From Patescibacteria group bacterium (GTDB taxonomy: Bacteria > Patescibacteriota > Dojkabacteria > GCA-002793355): a DNA stretch of 33,531 nucleotides. Positions 1-8,447 of the stretch are shown here, piece after piece. A program made the position numbers and the translations under genes. The stretch is from assembly GCA_016860985.1 (NCBI GenBank), contig BOKM01000001.1, positions 284,185 through 317,715 on the forward strand. Reading direction: 5' to 3'. The notes beneath the pieces are model-generated. The model made no database searches. It saw only the letters and a program-made list of their open reading frames with translations, and was not told where the DNA came from. Within the stretch, counting starts at the first letter, position 1. Every line of letters begins with the position of its first letter.

Positions 1-1
1 G

Positions 2-193
2 CGCCAAAAGTACAGCCTCATCGGACTGCTCTTACCAAAAGAATATCAGACTATTCCCTTAAGAAAAGAATTGCATCAGGCGATGAAATTAGGTGTCTCG
101 GCACTTATGTTCCCAGACAATAACACCACATTTATTTACGGTGATTCAATTGCACTGGCGCAAAGTATTGTGTCGCTTCAGTTAGGAAAATAG
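2..193 (+). CDS. C-terminal part of an unknown protein (cut by window edge)
   Basis: An open frame enters from the left edge and stops at TAG 191-193, giving 63 residues (ending SIVSLQLGK). The fragment is a plausible folded C-terminus with alternating hydrophobic strands and helices and no low complexity. I do not recognise the family from so little. It converges on the minus-strand gene ending at 221 with only 27 bp between the stops. A short imperfect repeat (AAAATC/GATTTT, 206-231) is the only thing in that gap. Confidence 0.55.
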   Translation, partial: RQKYSLIGLLLPKEYQTIPLRKELHQAMKLGVSALMFPDNNTTFIYGDSIALAQSIVSLQLGK

Positions 194-220
194 CTGAATA
201 CCTTTAAAATCGGTTTGTTT

Positions 221-895
221 CTAATGATTTTCGACGGAAACGTGCAAATATAATTGATTCATAACCGCGAGTGCTGGCTCACCAGCCAAGATTGCAGTAC
301 ACATTTTTTTAATAAGTTGAGAGGGAATCTCGTCGATTGTTAGTTCGTTTCCCGCTGGAGGAGTAATCTGTGCCTGACGATGAACAATTCGTGGGGACAT
401 ATCTGCTGCGAGTGTAAGTGTAATTGAACCAAACGGACTTACGTGTTTTGTCTCTCTTGTGCCAAATTCGATAACGGTTGAAATATGATCGTGGTAAAGT
501 GACTTGGTTTCCGTCGTTTTTATATACGAGACATGTTGATTCTCATCTCCCGATACCAGTTTAACTGTCGTGTAAATTCCTGGAACCATCACCTCATCTG
601 CGGGTTGCGACGCATAAACAGAGAGGAAACAAACATTTGAATCTCTTTCCCACTGCGTCTGAAGCCCTGCAGAAAACACGAGGGGATTATCGGCTGCTCC
701 GGCGTTGTAATATTTCCACGCTAATTCATCTATCTCTTCCTGTGTGAGTCCTGTATTTTCTAGAATAACGTAGGCCTCTTCGGCAGCTGTTTTTGTATCA
801 AAACGTTCAGAAAGTCCAGGCTCCATGCGAACGACCTCACGAAGTTGAGTAAAAAGCTTTGCTTGCGGTTCGGTCGGTGAATCTGGGGTTGTCAT
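221..895 (-). CDS. Unknown protein, member of a local three-gene family
   Basis: A 224-aa soluble protein of unknown function. It has no signal peptide, no membrane segment and no recognised catalytic motif. The N-terminus is Pro/Thr-rich, followed by a helical part (FDTKTAAEEAYVILENTGLT, around residues 32-51), a beta-rich middle, and a C-terminal helix containing ALAVMNQLYLHV. The same layout (an F-D/A-A...L...G helix near the N-terminus and an A-L-x-x-M/L-x-Q helix near the C-terminus) recurs in the next two minus-strand genes, so I infer that the three are diverged tandem paralogues. It lies 10 bp downstream of the 906-1490 gene and is probably co-transcribed with it. No Shine-Dalgarno sequence is visible; the bases before the ATG are A-rich. 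Confidence 0.8.
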   Translation of the reverse strand: MTTPDSPTEPQAKLFTQLREVVRMEPGLSERFDTKTAAEEAYVILENTGLTQEEIDELAWKYYNAGAADNPLVFSAGLQTQWERDSNVCFLSVYASQPADEVMVPGIYTTVKLVSGDENQHVSYIKTTETKSLYHDHISTVIEFGTRETKHVSPFGSITLTLAADMSPRIVHRQAQITPPAGNELTIDEIPSQLIKKMCTAILAGEPALAVMNQLYLHVSVENH

Positions 896-905
896 GTATT
901 TTCTA

Positions 906-1490
906 TTATTTTTGTTGCATACCTGCGACTTGTGCGAGCAACGCGAGCGGTAAGGCGAGAGAATCTGACTTAGGAAGTTGCTGTCTTACTTCTGCAAAGC
1001 CCTGCGCTTGCGGGTAATCACCATCAATACACATAACAGGAGGTTCATCATGATAATAGCATGCGAGCTCGAATGGAGATTGCTGGTGAGTGTGCCCACT
1101 AAGAATTGTTGCAATTGGCATATCGTTATTTGCATTTCTGGTTTGAGTCACTTGAAAAGCATGGAGTCCTTCGTATTCGTACCCGTCGAGGGCATTAAAA
1201 CAAACCTGAACTGTATTTTGTCCGTTTTTTAAGGGGCTAAACGACAGTGTGACCATTCCCCCTTCTGTGCTGAAAAAGCCAATAATCGCTGGTTGCGTAT
1301 CAACATGGCGGATACGGTATGGGCTGTCTCCGATTTTCCACGAAACATGGGTGTCTTCTGCAACACCAAGTGCCGCTAATACTTCTTTTGCGTTTCGTTC
1401 AACGACTTCTGCGTCAAAAACAGTAGTGGTTAGGGCTAATTCTTTTGCTTTTTGTGCTTGTGGGCATGGGGTTGGTTCGGTTGGTGACAT
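906..1490 (-). CDS. Unknown protein, member of a local three-gene family
   Basis: A 194-aa soluble protein of unknown function. The N-terminal segment VFDAEVVERNAKEVLAALGV (residues 24-43) and the C-terminal LALPLALLAQVAG helix resemble the corresponding segments of both flanking minus-strand genes. The middle is predicted beta-rich and contains SGHTHQQSPF, but the His residues are not arranged as in any metal site I know. A TATAGT hexamer on the minus strand (1517-1522) lies 26 bases before the ATG and could be a -10 element with a short leader. The gene ends 10 bp before the start of the 221-895 gene. It is the shortest and most Gln-rich of the three. Confidence 0.8.
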   Translation of the reverse strand: MSPTEPTPCPQAQKAKELALTTTVFDAEVVERNAKEVLAALGVAEDTHVSWKIGDSPYRIRHVDTQPAIIGFFSTEGGMVTLSFSPLKNGQNTVQVCFNALDGYEYEGLHAFQVTQTRNANNDMPIATILSGHTHQQSPFELACYYHDEPPVMCIDGDYPQAQGFAEVRQQLPKSDSLALPLALLAQVAGMQQK

Positions 1491-1542
1491 TGCGATTTCG
1501 GTTAATTATGTCCCATACTATACCATTTTCGCGAAAAAATGG

Positions 1543-2220
1543 CTATTCCCCCGCTTCTGGAGTAACGACTTGGCCCTGAGTCATGAGTGCAAAAACCGTT
1601 TCGGAAAAATTGTCTTGCCGTATTTGCTGAAGAAACGAAGCCAAAGGAGTGTCTTTTACTGCCTCAAATACCTGCTCCTGAAGCTCCGGAGCACGACCAC
1701 GTAGAGGTGCCCAATCGTAGGTCAGTATTTTGTTGTCTGACGTCGTACCAACGGTTAAGATTCCTGCTGTTTTTCCATCGTTATATGTAATTGCTACTTG
1801 CCGTGGGTCTTCTTGATTTATGCGACGTTCCGCCGTTTTTGTAGCCTCAAATCGAATCTTTCTTATTGACTGAGGAATATCGTTTGCTGTTGCAATCACA
1901 ACTGCGTAATTTCTTGGCACAAAGGGACCAATACCAAACGGGGCAGTAACACCAACAACAATGTTAAACAGTGGATACGAGAGAGGTTCGGAAATAAAGC
2001 CCCCTACACCCTTCTTTAACTCACTCCATTGCCAATGGCAGGAATGAATATCTTCTTGCATGCCAAGCAAATCAAAGGCACGTGTCGCCAGTTTTTGTAC
2101 GAGGGTTACATTTTGAGGGTGAATAAGCCAATCATCTTCGATTGCTTGTGCAAATAAACTGTCGGGTGGAAATTCACTCAGTTTTCTGAATTCATCTTCT
2201 CTTGTTACTGCTGCACTCAT
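1543..2220 (-). CDS. Unknown protein, first of the local three-gene family
   Basis: A 225-aa soluble protein of unknown function, the promoter-proximal member of the three-gene set. It has the shared N-terminal helix (LVQKLATRAFDLLGMQEDI, about residues 40-58) and the C-terminal ETVFALMTQGQV helix. The middle includes a hydrophobic stretch (YPLFNIVVGVTAPFGIGPFV, about 81-100) that is too Gly/Pro-rich for a convincing membrane helix. It diverges from mutS across a 106-bp intergenic region. A possible extended -10 (TGGTACACT) on the minus strand lies about 30 bases before the ATG. Function unknown; a coding gene is very likely because the frame is long and the neighbours share its architecture. 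Confidence 0.8.
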   Translation of the reverse strand: MSAAVTREDEFRKLSEFPPDSLFAQAIEDDWLIHPQNVTLVQKLATRAFDLLGMQEDIHSCHWQWSELKKGVGGFISEPLSYPLFNIVVGVTAPFGIGPFVPRNYAVVIATANDIPQSIRKIRFEATKTAERRINQEDPRQVAITYNDGKTAGILTVGTTSDNKILTYDWAPLRGRAPELQEQVFEAVKDTPLASFLQQIRQDNFSETVFALMTQGQVVTPEAGE

Positions 2221-2268
2221 AATTCGTTTTTCAACTCAGTATTTGAGTGTACCAGATTAGGCAAGTTG

Positions 2269-2320
2269 TTTACTATAAGACCAACACGTTTGTATAATAA
2301 AGGAATTTTCGTGCTACAAT
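2269..2320 (+). promoter_or_regulatory. mutS promoter region with an extended -10 abutting the start codon
   Basis: An extended -10, TGCTACAAT (2312-2320), ends 6 bases before the mutS ATG, which predicts a leaderless or nearly leaderless transcript. A second possible promoter just upstream is TTTACT (2269-2274), an 18-bp spacer and TATAAT (2293-2298); that one would give a leader of about 22 nt. No Shine-Dalgarno sequence sits at a useful distance from the ATG. Confidence 0.6.
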
Positions 2321-2326
2321 CTCGGT

Positions 2327-4912
2327 ATGACCGAAACTAAGCCACTAATGGCGCAATACGCGGCTATTAAGGCAGAATACAAAGACGCGGTACTCCTTTA
2401 CCAAATGGGCGACTTTTTTGAGTGTTTTTACGAAGATGCCGAAAAAGTGTCAGAAGTTCTCGGACTTGTGCTTACCAGCCGGTCAAAAGACAAAACGAAT
2501 GCACCGCCAATGGCTGGCTTTCCGCAAAAGGCGTTAGATGACTATCTCCCCAAACTTATCGCAGCAGGCGTAAAGGTTGCCGTGGCACGTCAGATGGAAA
2601 ATCCAAAGAATGCCAAAGGAATTGTAAAACGAGCCGTTACCGAGGTAATTACGCAAGGAACCATCGCCACACAAGAAGAACTCCTTTCAAAAGACAAAAA
2701 CTACATTGGATGTGTTCATACCGATGGCAAACAGTTTGGAATCGCCTTTGCAGATATTTCTACAGGTGAGTTTAAGGTTTACGAGGGGAAGCTTGAAGAA
2801 GCGCCCGAATTAGTGGAGCATTTACAACTTAAAGAATTACTCAAGTCTTCGAAAGATCAACAACATTACGCAAACGCCGGAAATACCGTAATTCAGCCAC
2901 TAGAGCATACCCTCTTTCACGTCGAAAAGAGCACCTCGACACTACTGTCTCACTTTGGTGTACCAAACTTGGACCCACTTGGACTAGCTGAATATCCACT
3001 TGCCACCACAGCAGCGGGGGTACTCCTCACATATTTTTCTGAAACGAAAAAAACTGAACCAAAGCACGTAACCACCCTCGAGTATTTTAATCCAAGACAC
3101 TCGCTCCATGTTGACCCTACCACCCAGAAAAATTTAGAACTTTTTTACAACCTTAAAACGCATAAATTAGAGGGTTCACTTTTTGGCACGCTCGACGAAA
3201 CCAAAACCGCCCTGGGCCACCGCTTACTATATGAGTGGTTATCCTTCCCCGAAACAGACCCGCTAGAACTGAATAAAAGGTACGACATCGTGGACATTTA
3301 CATGAAGCAGTCAGCCTTATTTACCGAACTGGAATCGCTTTTGCACCGCTACCCTGACCTACAACGGTTAACAAGTGCGCTTGGGCTTGGCCGAATTCAC
3401 CCTAAACACCTCTTGGTAATGGCCGACGCCGTCGAAAAAGGAATTCAAATAAATGTGTTGCACCAAAATGTACCCCTCTCCTCTGTTTTAGACGAAACAC
3501 AAAAGTTAAAATTAGAGGCCTTTACTAAAAAAGTTCGCGACACCATTTCTAGTGACGCTATCCGCCCCACCTATATCGCACAAGGGTACAATACCGAGCT
3601 GGACCGACTGGTCGAACTGTCAACAAATGGTGAACAGTACATTAAGGACCTTTACCTAAAAGAAAAAACAGTTTCGAACCTTCCTGGATTAAAACTGAGC
3701 TTTAACAATGTATTTGGCTATTCGTTTGAACTATCACGCGTTCAAAGTGCCAATGCCCCCGAACATTTCATTAAAAAGCAGACCTTAGTGAATACCGAGC
3801 GATACATTACCGAAGAACTGAAAAAGCTCGAAGGACAGGTACTCTCCGCCCGTGATCAGGTACAAATCCTAGAAAGTGAATTATATGCCACACTGCTGGC
3901 AGAGCTACAAAACTACGTCGCAGCATTATCAAAGCTTGCCCAATGTATTGCCCAGGTAGATGTTTTTCACAGTTTTGCCCACTCAGCCCTCACAAGGCGA
4001 TACACACGGCCAACACTCACCACCACCGACCGAACACTGCATTTAGAAGGAATGCGCCACCCAGTAGTAGAAAAAACCGTAAACGAATTTGTACCAAACG
4101 ACCTAACCATAACCAAAGAAAGCAATTTTTTGATATTAACCGGACCAAACATGGGTGGAAAATCGACGTTTGTTCGACAGATTGCCCTACTCCAAATTAT
4201 GGCGCAGATTGGGTCTTTTGTTCCTGCTGCCAAAGCAACAATGCCCCTGGTCGACAAGGTATTTGCCCGAATTGGCGCGTCTGACGACATCTCGACCGGA
4301 AAGAGCACGTTTATGGTTGAACTTTCAGAAGTTGCGTATATTGTGTCGCAGGCAACCGAGCAATCTCTGGTTATTTTAGACGAAGTAGGCCGAGGCACCA
4401 GCACGTATGAGGGAATTTCGTTGGCGTGGGGCATTGCGCAGTACATTGCCAATCAGATTGGCTGCACCACCATTTTTACGACTCACTTTAGAGAGCTGAC
4501 CGATTTAGAAGATTTGTCACCAAAGTTTATAAACTACAAAGTTAACCTTAAAGAAGAAAACGACTCAATATACTTTTTACACACGGTAACCAGAGGCCGA
4601 AGCGACAAGAGTTACGGTATTCAGGTAGCAAAACTCGTAAACTTACCTCGAGAGATTATCGACACCGCATTTGAAGTACTCAATAGCTTTGAAGCAAAAG
4701 CTCTTAATGTGGAGTTGCAGCAAGAAAAGGCAGAACCAGCACAAACAAGCAGAAAATCGGCAGGCCAACTCGACTTCTTTAGTGCCGTACAAACCGTAGA
4801 AGTAGAAAGCGAAAAGAGTAAAAAACTACAAGAACTACTCGATGCCATAGACCCCAACACCCTTACCCCCATCGAGGCCTTGGTACTGGTGGAGAAGATG
4901 AAAAAGTTGTAA
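2327..4912 (+). CDS. mutS: DNA mismatch repair protein MutS
   Basis: Mismatch-recognition ATPase that binds mispaired or looped bases and recruits MutL. Its 861 aa is the normal length for bacterial MutS. The N-terminal mismatch-binding domain carries the Phe-x-Glu motif in GDFFECFYEDA (about residues 28-38). Connector, lever and clamp domains follow. The ATPase domain has Walker A GPNMGGKST at 606-614, then a STFMVELSE segment, Walker B LVILDEVGRGTS and the TTHF switch. The C-terminus keeps the conserved tail EALVLVEKMKKL. Everything needed for activity appears intact. No mutL is in the window. The next gene begins 9 bp downstream and is probably in the same transcript. Confidence 0.98.
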   Translation: MTETKPLMAQYAAIKAEYKDAVLLYQMGDFFECFYEDAEKVSEVLGLVLTSRSKDKTNAPPMAGFPQKALDDYLPKLIAAGVKVAVARQMENPKNAKGIVKRAVTEVITQGTIATQEELLSKDKNYIGCVHTDGKQFGIAFADISTGEFKVYEGKLEEAPELVEHLQLKELLKSSKDQQHYANAGNTVIQPLEHTLFHVEKSTSTLLSHFGVPNLDPLGLAEYPLATTAAGVLLTYFSETKKTEPKHVTTLEYFNPRHSLHVDPTTQKNLELFYNLKTHKLEGSLFGTLDETKTALGHRLLYEWLSFPETDPLELNKRYDIVDIYMKQSALFTELESLLHRYPDLQRLTSALGLGRIHPKHLLVMADAVEKGIQINVLHQNVPLSSVLDETQKLKLEAFTKKVRDTISSDAIRPTYIAQGYNTELDRLVELSTNGEQYIKDLYLKEKTVSNLPGLKLSFNNVFGYSFELSRVQSANAPEHFIKKQTLVNTERYITEELKKLEGQVLSARDQVQILESELYATLLAELQNYVAALSKLAQCIAQVDVFHSFAHSALTRRYTRPTLTTTDRTLHLEGMRHPVVEKTVNEFVPNDLTITKESNFLILTGPNMGGKSTFVRQIALLQIMAQIGSFVPAAKATMPLVDKVFARIGASDDISTGKSTFMVELSEVAYIVSQATEQSLVILDEVGRGTSTYEGISLAWGIAQYIANQIGCTTIFTTHFRELTDLEDLSPKFINYKVNLKEENDSIYFLHTVTRGRSDKSYGIQVAKLVNLPREIIDTAFEVLNSFEAKALNVELQQEKAEPAQTSRKSAGQLDFFSAVQTVEVESEKSKKLQELLDAIDPNTLTPIEALVLVEKMKKL

Positions 4913-4921
4913 AAAATATAA

Positions 4922-6001
4922 GTGGATAGTACAAAAAAGCAAGCGATACCATTTTTCACGATTATTACTTTTAACCTTTTGTGTGTATTCGTAATGGTGT
5001 TATTCAACAACACATCCACAATTCAGGTTCAAGAAATCGTAATATCAATAACATTAGCAATAAACATTGCAGCAATATTTATTTTCAAAGATGCAAGATT
5101 ATCCATATCCTTAACCGTAATTTCAGCGCAAACATTACTTTTGGTTGTTTGGGGAAATTCTATTCCATACATTCATTTAATAACGGTTATACCTTACTAC
5201 TTACTACTTAATACGAGCCTCAAAAAACATACTGGCAAATACCTATTCTTTCTAATATTTTTAACATGTTTTGAAATAGTTGGATTTATTCCGATTGATA
5301 AATCCGCACCAACTGAGGTCGGTCCATATAATTTAGTTATGATTCTCTCTTTGCAACTACTATCGTACAAAATATTTCACGAGTTTGAATCATTGTTGGT
5401 TACTGTTTCAAAAATTGAGTTTCTTGGATTTAGAGATTTAATTGAATCGACATCCTTAAACTTTCTCCAGATAACGATTGCAAATGGGCTTTATATTGCG
5501 ACGATATCACATATGCTAAATAATTTACTCCAAAAGATTGCATGTGGAGTTTTGCCAAAAATGCGGGAAATTAAAATCATTAAATTGCTTGGGAGCTCTG
5601 AGAGAACTACAACTACGAAACGTTTAGCTCTTAGTAGTATTCTTTCGAATTTAGACATTACATCGAGCACCAGCTTTCAGAATGTATCATTACCAATAAA
5701 CTTGGCAAAGCTATTATTCGTAATTCTTTGGAATATTCGTATGAACTATGACAAGGATGACTTTATATGCTCAATTGATGTAAAGCCGGATTATTTATTA
5801 GTTTCGTTTCAATCTGAAAACTCCAACACTGCAGAACCCAGCCTAATTGATAATAGGAACCTAGGAACGATGAAACAACTTCTCAACATACTAAAGCTTG
5901 GATCAATTGATACCGACAACGATGTTTTGTTTAAAACAACGCTTCGCTTTACTCATACGTCTCCAACCACTCCCCCCACTAACCCACCCAACAACAGATA
6001 A
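4922..6001 (+). CDS. Polytopic membrane protein resembling a degenerate histidine kinase
   Basis: A 359-aa protein read from a GTG 9 bp after mutS; an in-frame ATG at 4994 would cut off the first membrane helix. Residues about 8-150 contain roughly six hydrophobic segments. A two-helix stretch follows (about 165-245) in which SHMLNNLL (H197) closely resembles the phospho-acceptor H-box of NtrB-type kinases. The C-terminal part (about 255-345) has the outline of a HATPase_c domain: an N-box-like segment around LLFVILWNIRMN, and LGTMKQLLNILKLGSI where GLGL..iv..hgG is expected. The Gly-rich ATP-lid motifs (DxGxG, GxGL) are missing. I infer a sensor-like protein that may have lost kinase activity; a standard search would probably call it a hypothetical membrane protein. 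Base composition looks more AT-rich than mutS. Its Pro/Thr-rich tail overlaps the opposite gene by 49 bp. Confidence 0.75.
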   Translation: MDSTKKQAIPFFTIITFNLLCVFVMVLFNNTSTIQVQEIVISITLAINIAAIFIFKDARLSISLTVISAQTLLLVVWGNSIPYIHLITVIPYYLLLNTSLKKHTGKYLFFLIFLTCFEIVGFIPIDKSAPTEVGPYNLVMILSLQLLSYKIFHEFESLLVTVSKIEFLGFRDLIESTSLNFLQITIANGLYIATISHMLNNLLQKIACGVLPKMREIKIIKLLGSSERTTTTKRLALSSILSNLDITSSTSFQNVSLPINLAKLLFVILWNIRMNYDKDDFICSIDVKPDYLLVSFQSENSNTAEPSLIDNRNLGTMKQLLNILKLGSIDTDNDVLFKTTLRFTHTSPTTPPTNPPNNR

Positions 6002-6378
6002 AGCCGTGTAATATCGCCGTTTCTTGCTGCTTGTGCCATATTTTTAAGTACCTGCGGTACCTGCTCCCGTAGTTCTGATACTCGTAGCAATTCCTGTTCT
6101 TGCATTCGCAGCACAAACGTTTGGTGAAGCAAAGGATCGCCTGCTAACAGTTCTTTTCCACATCGTTGCAACACATATCGGTATAACTCGCGTACTTGTT
6201 CCTTTATCTGTTCTAGAGAATTACCCTGTAAGTTAACTGCGGTTACAGAAATCTGTTCACAATAATTCGACAATCCTACTTTTTCGCTCTGGGACTCCCC
6301 TTTTGTGGCATATGTTTTCAAATTACCCCAATGTATCGACAAATATCGTTGTACAGTTGCTGGGTCGGGCTGCTTCAT
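5953..6378 (-). CDS. Unknown small protein
   Basis: A 141-aa protein of unknown function. It is mostly helical, with a long Gln/Glu/Leu-rich central region (about residues 50-110) that could form a coiled coil. A Gly/Val/Leu-rich C-terminal tail (LYLLLGGLVGGVVGDV) may be a short membrane-associating segment. It converges on the upstream membrane protein with a 49-bp overlap and diverges from the ATPase-like gene at 6454. In the divergent region a minus-strand TATAAC lies about 30 bases before its ATG. I found no family match; confidence that it is a gene rests on length and composition. Confidence 0.65.
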   Translation of the reverse strand: MKQPDPATVQRYLSIHWGNLKTYATKGESQSEKVGLSNYCEQISVTAVNLQGNSLEQIKEQVRELYRYVLQRCGKELLAGDPLLHQTFVLRMQEQELLRVSELREQVPQVLKNMAQAARNGDITRLYLLLGGLVGGVVGDV

Positions 6379-6385
6379 TACTCTT

Positions 6386-6412
6386 TTGCTTTCAAGTTAT
6401 TACTGTTATAAT
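6386..6412 (+). promoter_or_regulatory. Probable promoter for the 6454-8428 gene pair
   Basis: A perfect extended -10, TGTTATAAT (6404-6412), has a weak -35 candidate TTGCTT (6386-6391) 15 bp upstream. The predicted start near 6419 would leave a leader of about 35 nt before ATG 6454, so this transcript would not be leaderless. No Shine-Dalgarno sequence precedes the ATG. Confidence 0.55.
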
Positions 6413-6453
6413 TTCACACTGTTCCCGTATTTTATTGACTGTATTGGACAACT

Positions 6454-7476
6454 TTGGACATGGATTATCTTGCGCAGTACGAACACGGGCTCCCTTACTT
6501 TGATTCCGACCTATCTACCGTACGTTCTGCAATAGAAAAGAAGCAGTGTGTGGTGCTTTGCTCCGCTTACAAAATGGGCGACCGGCGCTTTCTTGACTAC
6601 CTGTATCACCACATTTCTCACGAAGATCACCTTGATGTGTACTACGACAAAGAGAATCTCTTTACCGCTTCTACCCTCGAAAAAATTCAAGAGAAAACGA
6701 CTACCCGAACCAAAGTTGTACTGCTACCTTGGTATTTTCGTAAGCTTACCTCTTTTACCCGTACCTTTTTACAACTTATGCGCGACAGGCGGGCAACCTT
6801 TCTTTCTGTCATTATCATGGAACCCTCCTTCTTTGATGCTCCTGAAAAGTTCTTTACTGATACCAACCTCCCTATGCAGGTTATACTTGCACGAAAACCC
6901 CTCGACAAAGAGAATACCCTCTCACTCCTCCATATTCGTGAGAACCTTGCAGATACGCAAATTGCCCCCGAAACCCTCTCCCAAGTTTACGCACTGTCTG
7001 GTGGCCATATCGGCTTAACCAAACGGCTTTTCACCCTCGCAACCCAAGGAGAACGACTAAAGTTACCTGCGCTACTCTTTGACCCGGCCCTTCGCGCAAC
7101 ACTTTTGAACTTAGAACTACAGTACCGCACACTTTCTAAAGAAACCTGCAAAAAAATTGGGCTCCTTACCCATGAGGGAGGCATTGCAATTCCACTACTT
7201 CGTGCCTTTATTCAAAGTATCACCGAAGAACTCTCCGATACCCTTACCCCACTGCAACAAAAACTACTAGAGCTCTTTCTCTCTCGTAACGGCGAATTAG
7301 TGACAAAGGAAGAAGTTCACGAAATTATGGACCCAGAGCGTGAATATTCGCTGTGGGCAGTGTATAAAAGCATTGCCCGTTTTTCAAAGGCAGTTGCAAA
7401 GCAATATGTGGTAAAAAATGTGAGTGGAAAAGGGTATGTATTAGTTAAAAGGAACCCCGATGCGCCACTATTCTAG
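6454..7476 (+). CDS. Degenerate STAND/AAA-like protein with C-terminal winged helix
   Basis: A 340-aa protein. The N-terminal part has the strand-loop-helix layout of a P-loop ATPase (VVLCSAYKMGDRRFLDYL, about 33-50; the loop is 36-47), but the Gly-Lys-Thr residues of Walker A are absent. A Walker-B-like strand (TKVVLLPWYF) and a sensor-like strand (LSVIIMEPS) follow, as in STAND/AAA domains. Residues 264-333 look like an OmpR/PhoB-type winged helix: LTPLQQKLLELFLSRNG, a recognition-helix region, and a hairpin ending SGKGYVL. I infer a DNA-binding regulator whose nucleotide-binding domain has lost catalysis. An alternative start is Met3. Its last 17 bp overlap the next gene, indicating co-translation. 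Confidence 0.75.
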   Translation: MDMDYLAQYEHGLPYFDSDLSTVRSAIEKKQCVVLCSAYKMGDRRFLDYLYHHISHEDHLDVYYDKENLFTASTLEKIQEKTTTRTKVVLLPWYFRKLTSFTRTFLQLMRDRRATFLSVIIMEPSFFDAPEKFFTDTNLPMQVILARKPLDKENTLSLLHIRENLADTQIAPETLSQVYALSGGHIGLTKRLFTLATQGERLKLPALLFDPALRATLLNLELQYRTLSKETCKKIGLLTHEGGIAIPLLRAFIQSITEELSDTLTPLQQKLLELFLSRNGELVTKEEVHEIMDPEREYSLWAVYKSIARFSKAVAKQYVVKNVSGKGYVLVKRNPDAPLF

Positions 7477-8428
7477 CCCTCCGGTCATTCCTCCTGAAAT
7501 ACGAGAAGCGCACGGACCACGCATCTTTTTGCCTGACTTGCTTGCAGCAGATGTCATGCTTTCTCACACCTACCCACGCAGAACCTACGAGCAAATTTCG
7601 TCAGAACTGACACAAGAAGAACGCACGCAAATGGGGTTTGAGCTCCTTTCAAGTGCAATACCAACACTAACCTGGGCACCTACAAATAGCATTGTACTGT
7701 GTGGACCACCAGCGTCTGGTAAAACAACACTTGCCGCCACGCTCCAAAAATCGCTCCGGCACATGCGACACAAGCCAACAGCAGAGGGGATGAGTAAAAA
7801 CTACGCGGTTCAAGAACATGTCGGTAATCCACTTGAGGAATATCTGGATACGCTCGAGAGCTTTTCCTTTGCTCGTGCAAAAGAAGCCCTAGCAATGAAC
7901 GAAAAGCTTGGACGGCAGCTTCACTCCTTAAGCAGCGGGGATATCTTAATTGGGGGAATTCTACAGTCGTTTGTCACGCTTTGTGCCTACTGCCATACCT
8001 ACTCAGTCGACCAAGTAACGGGGCAACTCGTAATACCCGACTCACTTATGAATATCACCCTCTTTCTTATGACACAATGGGCACCACGAGTATTTGTATT
8101 CGTTGATGCACCAAAAGCAATCAGGCACGAAAGAGCTTTTGCGCAAGGGCAACTAAATGCTCTTGAATACGAGAAAAGAAAAATCCCCTTTGAACACGAC
8201 AGCCTCTTACGAGAATTGACCATCAGTACCTTGCAACGTATGCAACAGTTTGCTCACGAAAGAGGCCTTCTGTTAGACCTTTTATACCATTCCACCGAAC
8301 CAACCTGGCAACAAGTTCCTGCACAGTTTCAGGCAATTTCTACAGTAGAACAGCTTTCGCACACAATATATCAATTACAAGACCATCATGCATTCGCCGA
8401 ATATCTACAGAAAATGGAAGCCTTGTAG
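7460..8428 (+). CDS. P-loop NTPase, possibly a small-molecule or nucleotide kinase
   Basis: A 322-aa protein with an intact Walker A, GPPASGKTT, at residues 82-90 after a roughly 75-residue N-terminal extension. A strand VFVFVDAP followed by an Arg-rich helix (IRHERAF, about 211-227) matches the LID-side pattern of nucleoside/nucleotide kinases, where a D-x-P strand precedes Arg residues. The middle (about 110-205) is helical and may hold the substrate. The substrate cannot be named. The ATG lies inside the end of the preceding gene, with an AAGGA about 7 bases upstream as a possible weak ribosome binding site. The pairing with the degenerate ATPase/winged-helix protein suggests a joint role. 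Confidence 0.75.
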   Translation: MRHYSSPPVIPPEIREAHGPRIFLPDLLAADVMLSHTYPRRTYEQISSELTQEERTQMGFELLSSAIPTLTWAPTNSIVLCGPPASGKTTLAATLQKSLRHMRHKPTAEGMSKNYAVQEHVGNPLEEYLDTLESFSFARAKEALAMNEKLGRQLHSLSSGDILIGGILQSFVTLCAYCHTYSVDQVTGQLVIPDSLMNITLFLMTQWAPRVFVFVDAPKAIRHERAFAQGQLNALEYEKRKIPFEHDSLLRELTISTLQRMQQFAHERGLLLDLLYHSTEPTWQQVPAQFQAISTVEQLSHTIYQLQDHHAFAEYLQKMEAL

Positions 8429-8436
8429 TTTTTAGG

Positions 8437-8442
8437 TATAAT
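8437..8442 (+). promoter_or_regulatory. -10 element for the VanY-like gene
   Basis: A perfect TATAAT ends 5 bases before ATG 8448. No good -35 is seen at 16-18 bp. The position predicts a leaderless mRNA and matches the pattern at other gene starts in this window. Confidence 0.6.
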
Positions 8443-8447
8443 GCTCC

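Noticed and set aside
194-231. AAAATC/GATTTT inverted repeat between convergent genes as a terminator
   Set aside because: Only 6 bp of A/T-rich pairing with a 14-nt loop and no T-tract.
3967-4452. 161-codon minus-strand frame inside mutS
   Set aside because: It lies wholly within the well-conserved MutS ATPase region and is explained by codon structure of the real gene.
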